A DNA stretch of 64,000 bases from Anaerolineae bacterium (GTDB lineage Bacteria; Chloroflexota; Anaerolineae; Aggregatilineales; UBA2796): NCBI GenBank assembly GCA_019637555.1, contig JAHBVK010000001.1, positions 186,001-250,000 of the forward strand. Reading direction: 5' to 3'. Shown here piece after piece: positions 52,629 to 60,067 of the stretch (the stretch's first letter is position 1; every line of letters starts with the position of its first letter). The notes under the pieces are model-generated. The model did no database searches and had not been told where the DNA came from. It saw only the letters and a program-made list of their open reading frames with translations. A program made the translations under genes and the position numbers.

Positions 52629-53135
52629 ATGACCACCACACCCACCGAGATTACAACATCATCTGATTCAGAAGCTGAATCGCTAACTGAAACGACGGTT
52701 TCTGCCGACACTGCGGCGGTTTTAGCTGCACCGCCGATGCCCCGTGCCTTGATCCGACGTCGGATCAAGGCAGATCAGAACGGCGTCCTGATCGCGGCTA
52801 CGCTGATGGCGTTACTTGGTTGGGGAGCGTTGTATGTACTAATCATGAGTGTGCCGCCGCTGGCACTCTATCGCTGGTTGTTTTTCATCCTGCTGTATCT
52901 GGCAGTAACTGGCACAGTTCTGCCCTTCATCTGGTATCTTAACAACCGATTCAGCGGGGCGCGCCCGGTGATGGGCGGGACGATTCTGCGCGAAGGGATG
53001 TGGTGCGGTTTGGTGGCAATCACCGTCGCATGGTTGCAGATGATCAGGGCAGCGAATGGTGCTCTAGCGTTTTTCCTCGCGCTTAGTTTCTTGGTCATCG
53101 AGATTTTCTTGCGGGTGCGTGAAACCCGATCATGA
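52629..53135 (+). CDS. small membrane protein overlapping selA
   Basis: 168 residues. The acidic Thr/Ser-rich N terminus (1-45) is cytoplasmic. Four membrane helices follow: LIAATLMALLGWGALYVLIM, LYRWLFFILLYLAVTGTVLPFIWYL, LREGMWCGLVAITVAWLQMI and GALAFFLALSFLVIEIFL. No known motif. Its stop overlaps the selA ATG as ATGA, so translation is coupled. The mRNA is probably leaderless. Function unknown. Confidence 0.8.
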   Translation: MTTTPTEITTSSDSEAESLTETTVSADTAAVLAAPPMPRALIRRRIKADQNGVLIAATLMALLGWGALYVLIMSVPPLALYRWLFFILLYLAVTGTVLPFIWYLNNRFSGARPVMGGTILREGMWCGLVAITVAWLQMIRAANGALAFFLALSFLVIEIFLRVRETRS

Positions 53136-54523
53136 CCGAGCAGTATTCTGACTCCATCCGCGCTAATCTCAGACTACTACCAAGCATAGATCGGTTGCTC
53201 AATGAGGCGAATGCAGCCGATTTGGTGGCACACTACGGTCGAGAACCCGTTCGTGATGCGCTACGAATCGTGCTGGATGCTGCTCGCGAGTGGATCCGGC
53301 AAGGAGGCCAGCCGCCAAACTCCAATGAATTTTTTCAGACGGCGTTGGAAGTACTAAACAGGCAGTTCGCGCCAACATTTCGCCCAGTCATCAATGCGAC
53401 AGGAGTGATCCTGCATCCGCAATTAGGACGTGCGCCGCTATCAGATGCCGCACAGGAAGCGATCTTAGCAGTAGCAAGCGGCTACAGCACATTAGACTAC
53501 CGACTTGACGCTGGCAAACGTGGTAATCGTGAGACACATGTTGAGGAGCTGATTAAATCGCTTACAGGTGCTGAAGCAGCGCTAGTGGTCAACACGAATG
53601 CCGCTGCCGTGATGCTAACACTCGTAGCGTTAGCACAAGAACGCGAAACGATCCTCTCTCGCGGTCAGTTGGGGGAAAGCGATGGCGGTTTCCGTGTGCC
53701 AGAGATCGTCAGCCGCAGCGGAGCGAAACTAGTGGAAGTGGGCACCACCAACTGCACTACCATTACAGATTACGTCGAAGCGATCACACCTCAGACCGCT
53801 TTATTGATGCGGGTACAAGCTGCAGCTTTCAAGCAAATCGGTTTCACCGAGCAGCCCCCGCTCAAAGAATTGGTGTCGCTAGCGCGCGAACACAACATCC
53901 TCGTCCTCGACGATCTTGGCAGTGGTACGCTGCTTGATACTGCGCGTTATGGGTTAAAGCATGAACCTACAGTGCAAGAGTCTATTGAGGCTGGCGTCGA
54001 TGTTGTGACGTTCAGCGGCGACAAATTACTCGGCGGTCCACAGTCGGGAGTAATCGCGGGTAAGAAGGCATTGATCGACAAACTGAAACAACATATGCTG
54101 ACGAGAGCTATGAGAATCGACAAATTGCGTCTCGCTGCCTTGATCGCTACGCTGAATCATTATCGGTTGGGCAACGTTGAAACGCAGATTCCGGTCTGGC
54201 GCATGATCTCGATGCCTGCTGAACAAATTCGTCAACGCGCAGAATCCTGGGCTGCCGAAGTAGGCGGTGATGTGATTGCCAGCGATTCCGTAATTGGTGG
54301 CAGCAGTTTACCAGATGAAGTTTTGCCAACGTTCGCATTGGCATTGACCGTCTCTGATCCGACTGATGTAGCTGCCCGTCTGCGTAAGCAGTCACAACTT
54401 CAGCCCGTTATCACACGCATCAACGGCGGGCGCGTGTTACTTGATCCTCGAACGGTACTACTTGGGCAAGATGCTGAACTTCTGCGCACACTGCGGTTAG
54501 TACTCGGATTATCCGTGCTATAA
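53132..54523 (+). CDS. selA: L-seryl-tRNA(Sec) selenium transferase (SelA) or close relative
   Basis: 463 residues. SelA uses pyridoxal phosphate to turn Ser-tRNA(Sec) into Sec-tRNA(Sec). The PLP lysine is K298 in TFSGDKLLGGPQSG. Also conserved are INATGVILHPQLGRAPLS, RGNRETHVEELIKSLTGAEAALVVNTNAAAV, VGTTNCTTITDY, DDLGSGTL and LTRAMRIDKLRLAAL. One conserved block differs: the usual LLMKVHTSNY reads LLMRVQAAAF (residues 225-233) and SRGELVEIGGAF reads SRGQLGESDGGF. selB, selC and selD are not in the window. A SelA paralogue with another substrate is therefore possible. Confidence 0.85.
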   Translation: MTEQYSDSIRANLRLLPSIDRLLNEANAADLVAHYGREPVRDALRIVLDAAREWIRQGGQPPNSNEFFQTALEVLNRQFAPTFRPVINATGVILHPQLGRAPLSDAAQEAILAVASGYSTLDYRLDAGKRGNRETHVEELIKSLTGAEAALVVNTNAAAVMLTLVALAQERETILSRGQLGESDGGFRVPEIVSRSGAKLVEVGTTNCTTITDYVEAITPQTALLMRVQAAAFKQIGFTEQPPLKELVSLAREHNILVLDDLGSGTLLDTARYGLKHEPTVQESIEAGVDVVTFSGDKLLGGPQSGVIAGKKALIDKLKQHMLTRAMRIDKLRLAALIATLNHYRLGNVETQIPVWRMISMPAEQIRQRAESWAAEVGGDVIASDSVIGGSSLPDEVLPTFALALTVSDPTDVAARLRKQSQLQPVITRINGGRVLLDPRTVLLGQDAELLRTLRLVLGLSVL

Positions 54524-54524
54524 T
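54516..54524 (+). promoter_or_regulatory. extended -10 promoter of the kinase gene
   Basis: TGCTATAAT matches the extended -10 consensus TGnTATAAT exactly. It overlaps the selA stop codon, 34 bases before ATG 54559. Confidence 0.55.
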
Positions 54525-54558
54525 TTGCCGCTGGCTCTGGTTAAATCGGGTAAACAGT

Positions 54559-55533
54559 ATGCTCCAAGTAGGCGATCAGTTCGATCACTTTCAAATTCGC
54601 GCCCATGTCGTCCAAAGCGGTACTGCAGATATTTACGCAGCTACTGATTTGCTTAGTGGACGCGAGGTCGCTGTCAAAATCCCACATCGCGATCTACTTA
54701 GCGATCCTACACAAGCTGAACGCTTCCGTCGTGAACTGGAAGTCGTTCGGGTGCTCAATCACCCTGCTGTTCAAAAAGGGTTAGAGTCCGGGGTTTTCGA
54801 CAAAATCCCCTATTTGATCACCGAATGGGTGGATGGTCGCTTAATGCGTGATGTGGTGGCTGAAGAAGCACCAATGCCAATTCCTAAAGCTCTTGAATTG
54901 ATCCGCAAGATTGCCGATGGTGTGGTTTATTGCCACGAAAATGGTGTGATTCACCGCGACTTGAAACCAGAGAACATTCTGATCACTACTGAGGGACAGC
55001 CCGTAATCATGGATTTCGGTTTAGTGCTGACCAAAGATGCGCGGCGCGTCACCTATGCCAACGTATCGGGGACTTCAGGCACACCCGATTACATGTCACC
55101 CGAACGATTCGAAGGACAGCGCGGCGACAAGCGTACTGATATCTATGCACTGGGCGTGATGCTGTACGAATTGATCGCGGGGCGGACACCCTATTACGGC
55201 GACAACACGATGATTGTGATCTCACAGCATCAGAAAGCACCAATCCCGCGACTAGATCAAGAAGTTCGCGGAGCTTCACCGCAACTTGCCGCTGTAGTCA
55301 CCCGTGCACTGCAAAAGAACCCTGATGATCGTTATCCAGACGTAAACTCGTTCCTAAGTGCGCTGGATAATCTTGAACAGGTCGATGTAACGCTGTTGGA
55401 CAAGAACGCGCCTGCCTCTAGCACTGGCTTACCTGATTTCCTCAAAACACAGCAAGGCAAGATCGCAATCATCGTCGGACTGCTGGTTGTGGCAGCGTTG
55501 ATCGTTGCTGTAGTGGCAAGTCAGGTGCGCTGA
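54559..55533 (+). CDS. tail-anchored Ser/Thr protein kinase
   Basis: 324 residues. Hanks-type kinase domain (about 10-275): ATP lysine K40 in EVAVK, catalytic loop HRDLKPEN (132-139), DFG at 152-154, GTPDYMSPE and DIYALGVMLYELIAGRTPY. The glycine loop is degenerate (VVQSGTADIYAA instead of GxGxxG). A short linker and one membrane helix at about 298-320 leave only a few residues outside, so there is no sensor domain of the PASTA or NHL type. The kinase faces the cytoplasm. The glnA gene follows after 36 bases in the same direction; cotranscription is plausible and a role in nitrogen control is speculation. Confidence 0.93.
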   Translation: MLQVGDQFDHFQIRAHVVQSGTADIYAATDLLSGREVAVKIPHRDLLSDPTQAERFRRELEVVRVLNHPAVQKGLESGVFDKIPYLITEWVDGRLMRDVVAEEAPMPIPKALELIRKIADGVVYCHENGVIHRDLKPENILITTEGQPVIMDFGLVLTKDARRVTYANVSGTSGTPDYMSPERFEGQRGDKRTDIYALGVMLYELIAGRTPYYGDNTMIVISQHQKAPIPRLDQEVRGASPQLAAVVTRALQKNPDDRYPDVNSFLSALDNLEQVDVTLLDKNAPASSTGLPDFLKTQQGKIAIIVGLLVVAALIVAVVASQVR

Positions 55534-55569
55534 AAACTTAAATTTAGGAAAAATACTTAAGGGGATCAA

Positions 55570-56910
55570 ATGTCTACAACGCCGCTGACAAAAGAGGATG
55601 TTCGAATTCGCGTCGAGGCGGAAGGCGTCAAGTTCATCGACTTACAGTTCACTGATGTCGTTGGCGTGGTCAAAAATGTGACTATCCCTGTGCAGAAACT
55701 CGCTGAAGCACTGGACAACGGCATCTGGTTCGACGGATCGTCCATTGAAGGCTTTGCCCGCGTCGCTGAGAGCGACATGTACCTTGTCCCTGACCCGGCA
55801 ACCTATGCGATTTTGCCGTGGCTGCCGGGAAATGAGACTACCGCACGTTTAATCTGCAACGTGTTTATGCCCAACGGTCAACCATTTGCTGGTGATCCAC
55901 GTGCGGTACTTCAGCGGATTGTGGATGAAGCGGAAAAGATGGGTTTGCTCGTCAATATTGGTCCTGAACTAGAATTTTTCCTGTTCCGGCAAAGCAGCGA
56001 TGGCTCGATCTTGCCACTACGTCCACACGACCAGGCAAGCTACTTCGATGTGCCTAATGACGACGTTGCCCACTTCTGGCGGCAAGTCGTTTCCACACTC
56101 TCTGCGTTTGGCATTACTGTTGAGGCGATGCATCATGAAGTGGCGGTTGGACAGCATGAGATCGATTTCCGCTATTCCGATGCCGTGCGAACTGCCGACA
56201 ACGCCGTGACATTTCGTATCGCCGTTAAAGCTGTCGCCCAGCGTAGTGGTTATTACGCCAGCTTCATGCCTAAACCGATCCGCACGGTGAGTGGCAGTGG
56301 GATGCACGTACATCAAAGTTTGATGTATAAGGCAACCAGCACCAACGCTTTTGCCGATCCGGGTGATTCGCATGGCTTATCCAAGACCGCTAAGCACTTC
56401 ATCGCCGGACAATTGGCGCACGCAAAGGGTTTATGTGCGATAGTCGCACCGTTGATCAATTCGTACAAGCGGTTGGTGCCCGGTTATGAAGCGCCTGTAT
56501 TCATTAGTTGGGGTCGGATCAATCGTTCGGCGCTGATCCGCGTACCGCGTGCCCACGATCCCAACGAAACACGGATCGAACTGCGCTGCCCTGATCCTGC
56601 TTGTAACCCGTATCTAGCGTTTGCCGCTATGTTAGCAGCCGGACTCGATGGCATTCGTCGTGAACTGCCGATCCCCGATGCTACCGATGAGAATCTATAT
56701 TTGCGCCGCGCCCAGGACGAGCGCCGCTTAGAGCATCTGCCTACTTCGTTGAGCGAAGCTGTAGATGAATTCGAGAAGGATCTAGTGATCCGCGAGGCGT
56801 TGGGTGCACACATTGCCGAACGTTTCATCCATGCTAAACGGTTGGAATGGGATGATTATCGGCAGGAAGTGACTGATTGGGAATTGAAGAAATATTTATC
56901 GGTGCATTGA
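55570..56910 (+). CDS. glnA: glutamine synthetase, type I
   Basis: 446 residues. It condenses glutamate and ammonia with ATP. ATG 55570 with AAGGGGA upstream. Landmarks are KFIDLQFTDVVG, FDGSSIEGFARVAESDMYLVPDP, GPELEFFLF, EVAVGQHEIDFRY, SGSGMHVHQSL, RLVPGYEAPVF and the C-terminal AKRLEWDDYRQEVTDWELKKYL. The length and ending match the GSI-alpha group (as in Bacillus), which is feedback-controlled rather than adenylylated. I do not see the adenylylation Tyr segment of GSI-beta. Convergent with the next gene, with a 27-base gap. Confidence 0.97.
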   Translation: MSTTPLTKEDVRIRVEAEGVKFIDLQFTDVVGVVKNVTIPVQKLAEALDNGIWFDGSSIEGFARVAESDMYLVPDPATYAILPWLPGNETTARLICNVFMPNGQPFAGDPRAVLQRIVDEAEKMGLLVNIGPELEFFLFRQSSDGSILPLRPHDQASYFDVPNDDVAHFWRQVVSTLSAFGITVEAMHHEVAVGQHEIDFRYSDAVRTADNAVTFRIAVKAVAQRSGYYASFMPKPIRTVSGSGMHVHQSLMYKATSTNAFADPGDSHGLSKTAKHFIAGQLAHAKGLCAIVAPLINSYKRLVPGYEAPVFISWGRINRSALIRVPRAHDPNETRIELRCPDPACNPYLAFAAMLAAGLDGIRRELPIPDATDENLYLRRAQDERRLEHLPTSLSEAVDEFEKDLVIREALGAHIAERFIHAKRLEWDDYRQEVTDWELKKYLSVH

Positions 56911-56937
56911 TACCGAAACATCTAATATTCCAATCAG

Positions 56938-57519
56938 TTAGATCATCTCTACAGCGATTTTCTGTTTCTCCAACAGCTTACGGGCGACATCGGCAATGAT
57001 GATGCGGTAGACAGGGCGATATTTGCGGAGGATCGCAGGCGAGTGATGACTAGCAGGCCACGATTCAGCAGCGCGAGTACGTCCAAAGAGTCGTACCGCC
57101 CTGACGTCGAAGCGATCCGCAAAAGGCGATCCAGCCTGAATCATCTGTTGAAAGACCGCCCAGTGGGCAAGCATTTGCGCTGCGTCTCCCGTCGTTACCT
57201 TGGAAGACTCGACGTAGGCATCCAGAAGTTTGCGCGGATCGCCTTTGGCAGCTAGATAAGGGCGCAGATGCAACCGCACGATGTTGCCCTGCGGATGCAC
57301 ACTTTCTAGAATCGACTGTCCCGCCTCCGGACGGGTGATTTCTACTTCACGCTCCAGCCATTCACGTTCTGCTTTCAGCGCCTTAACCGGACGACCTGCA
57401 CCGAAAACGGCGTGATGGAGCAGACGATAGACATCCATGATCTCGATCTCAGGATAACGGGCTGCGTGAACCTGGATCAGCGTAGCGACGGCAGATGAAG
57501 GATCAACAGAATCGGTCAT
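56938..57519 (-). CDS. hypothetical protein downstream of ftsY
   Basis: 193 residues from ATG 57519 (MTDSVDPSSAV), 4 bases after the ftsY stop. ATG 57540 would overlap ftsY by 17 bases. Soluble helical protein with MDVYRLLHHAVFGAGRPVKAL near the N terminus and VRLHLRPYLAAKGDPRKLLDAYVESS in the middle. No catalytic signature I recognise. The tight coupling to ftsY implies cotranscription but not necessarily shared function. Confidence 0.75.
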   Translation of the reverse strand: MTDSVDPSSAVATLIQVHAARYPEIEIMDVYRLLHHAVFGAGRPVKALKAEREWLEREVEITRPEAGQSILESVHPQGNIVRLHLRPYLAAKGDPRKLLDAYVESSKVTTGDAAQMLAHWAVFQQMIQAGSPFADRFDVRAVRLFGRTRAAESWPASHHSPAILRKYRPVYRIIIADVARKLLEKQKIAVEMI

Positions 57520-57523
57520 TGGT

Positions 57524-58432
57524 TCACTCGCTATCATCATCGAAAAGGCTGTCCACGAATTTATCAGGATCGAACAGGATGAGGTCGAGCATACCTTCGC
57601 CCAAGCCGATGTAGTGGATCGGCAATCCCAGTTCTTGTTGAATGGCGAATAACATCCCGCCTTTGGCAGTGCTATCCAGCTTGGTGACGATCACACCGGT
57701 AAGTTGTACCGCCTCGCTGAAACCCTGTGCCTGCACCAATGCGTTTTGCCCCGTTGTACCGTCAAGGACAATCAGAACTTCGTGTGGTGCATCAGGAATC
57801 TGCTTGCTGACAACACTCTTGATCTTGCGAAGTTCATCCATCAAGTTGACCTTGTTTTGCAAACGCCCCGCCGTATCCACAATCAGTAGTTCTGCACCAC
57901 GTGCTTGCGCTGCCGTGACCGAATCGTAGACAACTGCCGCTGGATCGCTACCGGGTTGACTGGCAACCACAGGAACATCTACTCGCTTACCCCATTGTTG
58001 TAACTGTTCAATGGCGGCAGCGCGGAAGGTATCTCCAGCGGCGATCAGGACTTTACGTCCGTTGTTCTTGAAGCGATTTGCCAATTTGGCAATGGTGGTG
58101 GTTTTACCCGATCCGTTGACGCCGACGATCAAGATGATGGACAGTTGGCGACCGCTAACATTCAATGGCGTGGGCGGTTTGAGTAGATTGCGTAGCTCCT
58201 CCCGCAGAGCTTTTTGCAATTGATCAGGGCGGGTAATGCCGTCGCGGCGGTAGCGATCCCGCAGTCGCTTAAGTAAGAGTTCGGTGGTCTTCATGCCCAC
58301 ATCTGCTTGTACCAGCAGTGTTTCCAACTCATCCCACGTATCTTCCGTGACGGTGGAGCTACCTAACGCCTGCGCGATTCTGCCGAAGAATCCGCCGCGC
58401 GTTTTACTCATCCCTCTACGAAACAAATCCAT
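57524..58432 (-). CDS. ftsY: signal recognition particle receptor FtsY
   Basis: 302 residues. GTPase receptor that docks SRP-ribosome complexes at the membrane. The N domain helices are at 10-90. The G domain has G1 GVNGSGKTTTIAKLA, DTFRAAAIEQL, DTAGRLQNKVNLMDEL, TKLDSTAKGG and the closing GLGEGMLDLILFDPDKFVDSLF. It lacks the long acidic A domain of enterobacterial FtsY; the N-terminal MDLFRRGMSKTRGGFFGRIAQ probably forms the short membrane-binding helix. Third gene of a minus-strand unit. Confidence 0.97.
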   Translation of the reverse strand: MDLFRRGMSKTRGGFFGRIAQALGSSTVTEDTWDELETLLVQADVGMKTTELLLKRLRDRYRRDGITRPDQLQKALREELRNLLKPPTPLNVSGRQLSIILIVGVNGSGKTTTIAKLANRFKNNGRKVLIAAGDTFRAAAIEQLQQWGKRVDVPVVASQPGSDPAAVVYDSVTAAQARGAELLIVDTAGRLQNKVNLMDELRKIKSVVSKQIPDAPHEVLIVLDGTTGQNALVQAQGFSEAVQLTGVIVTKLDSTAKGGMLFAIQQELGLPIHYIGLGEGMLDLILFDPDKFVDSLFDDDSE

Positions 58433-58479
58433 AGCTAGTGCTTACCTTTACTGTACAAAGTCCACGTGCAATTGTAGCA

Positions 58480-59103
58480 TCAGTGCTGCTTCTGAGTCGC
58501 GCGGTAGCTAGATAAGCGATCTCGCACCGCTGTCGTGCTCAGGCAAGCGATTAAACTGAGCGTGACCAACATCATCACTGCAAAAAGGGCAATACTAATT
58601 AGGAAAAACAGCACCATGATCGCTGAAAATAACAGACTGAAGCCCGGATTGCGCAAGATCATGACGAGTGCGTTACGAACCCCATCGCGCAGTGAGGGCT
58701 GATCCATTTCTTCAAGCAGAGGCCACAGATAAAACTGGACGCACGCCCACAGTAAAAGTGCGATCAGCCAGAATATGCGTAACGCCACTATCAAGACACC
58801 TGCTCGATCAAGGAAATAGGCAAAATTGACCGCCAACACAGCAAAAAAGACAACATCAACTAGTCCAACTAGCAGCGCATGCCGCCAATATTTCCTAACG
58901 CCCGCCCAAAACTCATCAACATGTGCGGCAGGGCTGGTTTGCGCTTGATAACTCAAATAGGAAAGTCCCGCGAACGCCAGCGGCAATGTGATCAACGGGA
59001 TCGAGATGAGTACGGCGAACAGATTGGCGATGACGTACACCCAACCATGATGTTCGAACTGCATAATCCCGCGCCACAAGACGCGGAGGACATCTTTCAA
59101 CAT
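58480..59103 (-). CDS. DUF624 (YesL)-like membrane protein
   Basis: 207 residues with five membrane helices. The pattern GWVYVIANLFAVLISIPLITLPLAFAGLSYL then VDEFWAGVRKYWRHALLVGLVDVVFF and YLWPLLEEMDQP is that of DUF624/YesL proteins, often found near sugar transporters but of unknown activity. It is 9 bases downstream of the Nudix-like gene and 47 bases upstream of ftsY, all on the minus strand. Confidence 0.8.
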   Translation of the reverse strand: MLKDVLRVLWRGIMQFEHHGWVYVIANLFAVLISIPLITLPLAFAGLSYLSYQAQTSPAAHVDEFWAGVRKYWRHALLVGLVDVVFFAVLAVNFAYFLDRAGVLIVALRIFWLIALLLWACVQFYLWPLLEEMDQPSLRDGVRNALVMILRNPGFSLLFSAIMVLFFLISIALFAVMMLVTLSLIACLSTTAVRDRLSSYRATQKQH

Positions 59104-59112
59104 GAGCCTTCT

Positions 59113-59952
59113 TTACAATACACTGTAAGGCAAGCTATTCAGCCTTTCAGCCGTCAGACTGCCGAGCAAACCAGAAACTTTTTTGCCATCAATACTGCGT
59201 CCTGTGATCACTTCGTCGAGCGTCAGCCAGCGCGTGTCATCGTCGGTATTGAGCGGAAAATGAATGTTGGTTAGATGGTAGAAGCTGTGATCGTACTGGG
59301 TGATCAGTTGCAGTGTTGCCGAGACACGCCGCTGCGATTCGTGTTCAAAGATCGGTGTGATAGTAAGGTCTTTGCCCAATTCCAGATGTTCCAGATTAAG
59401 TTCCTCGCACAATTCACGAATCAGCGCGGCGTAGTTGTCCGCGTCGAAAGCCTCACATTTGCCCCCAATAGGCTGAAATTGTTCCGCTTTGTGATCATAC
59501 TGCAACAGATAGACGTCCTGATCGGTTGTGCGCCTTTTGATTACTGCCAGTACTCCCGAGATAGTGCGCAGCGGGGTAGGATCAGCAACGTGATTCAGGC
59601 GATAGGTTTCCAGCAAGTTGACTAAGCGTGCGCCTAATCCTCCCGCCGCGCTGCTTGCAGTACCCTGCCACGCTGGCGTTAAGGACTGCCCTGATCGCTG
59701 GGTGTCTTGCAGCAGAGCGATCAGGCTGCGCAGCAAGTAATACCCCATTGGTGAGGATGTTTCCTCACCTGTATCATTGAGTGCACCAAGTAGCGTGAGC
59801 AGGTCATGGATTGCGTGTTGATACTCAGCGCTACTGCTGACACTTGAATTGGGTTTCAAATCGTCCAACCACTCCTCCACTCCATCGGGACGTGGGATCA
59901 TTTGTAGGCTGTGGAGCAGGGAGTCGTACTTTCTCATACTGATTCCGATCAT
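59113..59952 (-). CDS. Nudix-like protein with N-terminal extension
   Basis: 279 residues from ATG 59952 (or ATG 59937, MRKYDSLLH). Residues 1-120 are an unassigned helical region. The C-terminal part (about 125-260) looks like a Nudix hydrolase: GVLAVIKRR, VYLLQYDHKAEQFQPIGGKCE, then the box-like ALIRELCEELNL, which keeps REUxEE. The first glycine-to-glutamate spacing of the box (Gx5Ex7) is not canonical. Catalysis is therefore uncertain; it may be a binding or divergent member. First gene of the ftsY unit. Confidence 0.6.
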   Translation of the reverse strand: MIGISMRKYDSLLHSLQMIPRPDGVEEWLDDLKPNSSVSSSAEYQHAIHDLLTLLGALNDTGEETSSPMGYYLLRSLIALLQDTQRSGQSLTPAWQGTASSAAGGLGARLVNLLETYRLNHVADPTPLRTISGVLAVIKRRTTDQDVYLLQYDHKAEQFQPIGGKCEAFDADNYAALIRELCEELNLEHLELGKDLTITPIFEHESQRRVSATLQLITQYDHSFYHLTNIHFPLNTDDDTRWLTLDEVITGRSIDGKKVSGLLGSLTAERLNSLPYSVL

Positions 59953-60067
59953 GTTGAACCGATCCAGATGAATCCTACATGAGGCTTGCCTCCGATGCTA
60001 CGGCGAATTATGTTAGAGTTGACACTTAAGAAATTGATGTCGGCTGCTGAATGAGGTGAATTTCCGC

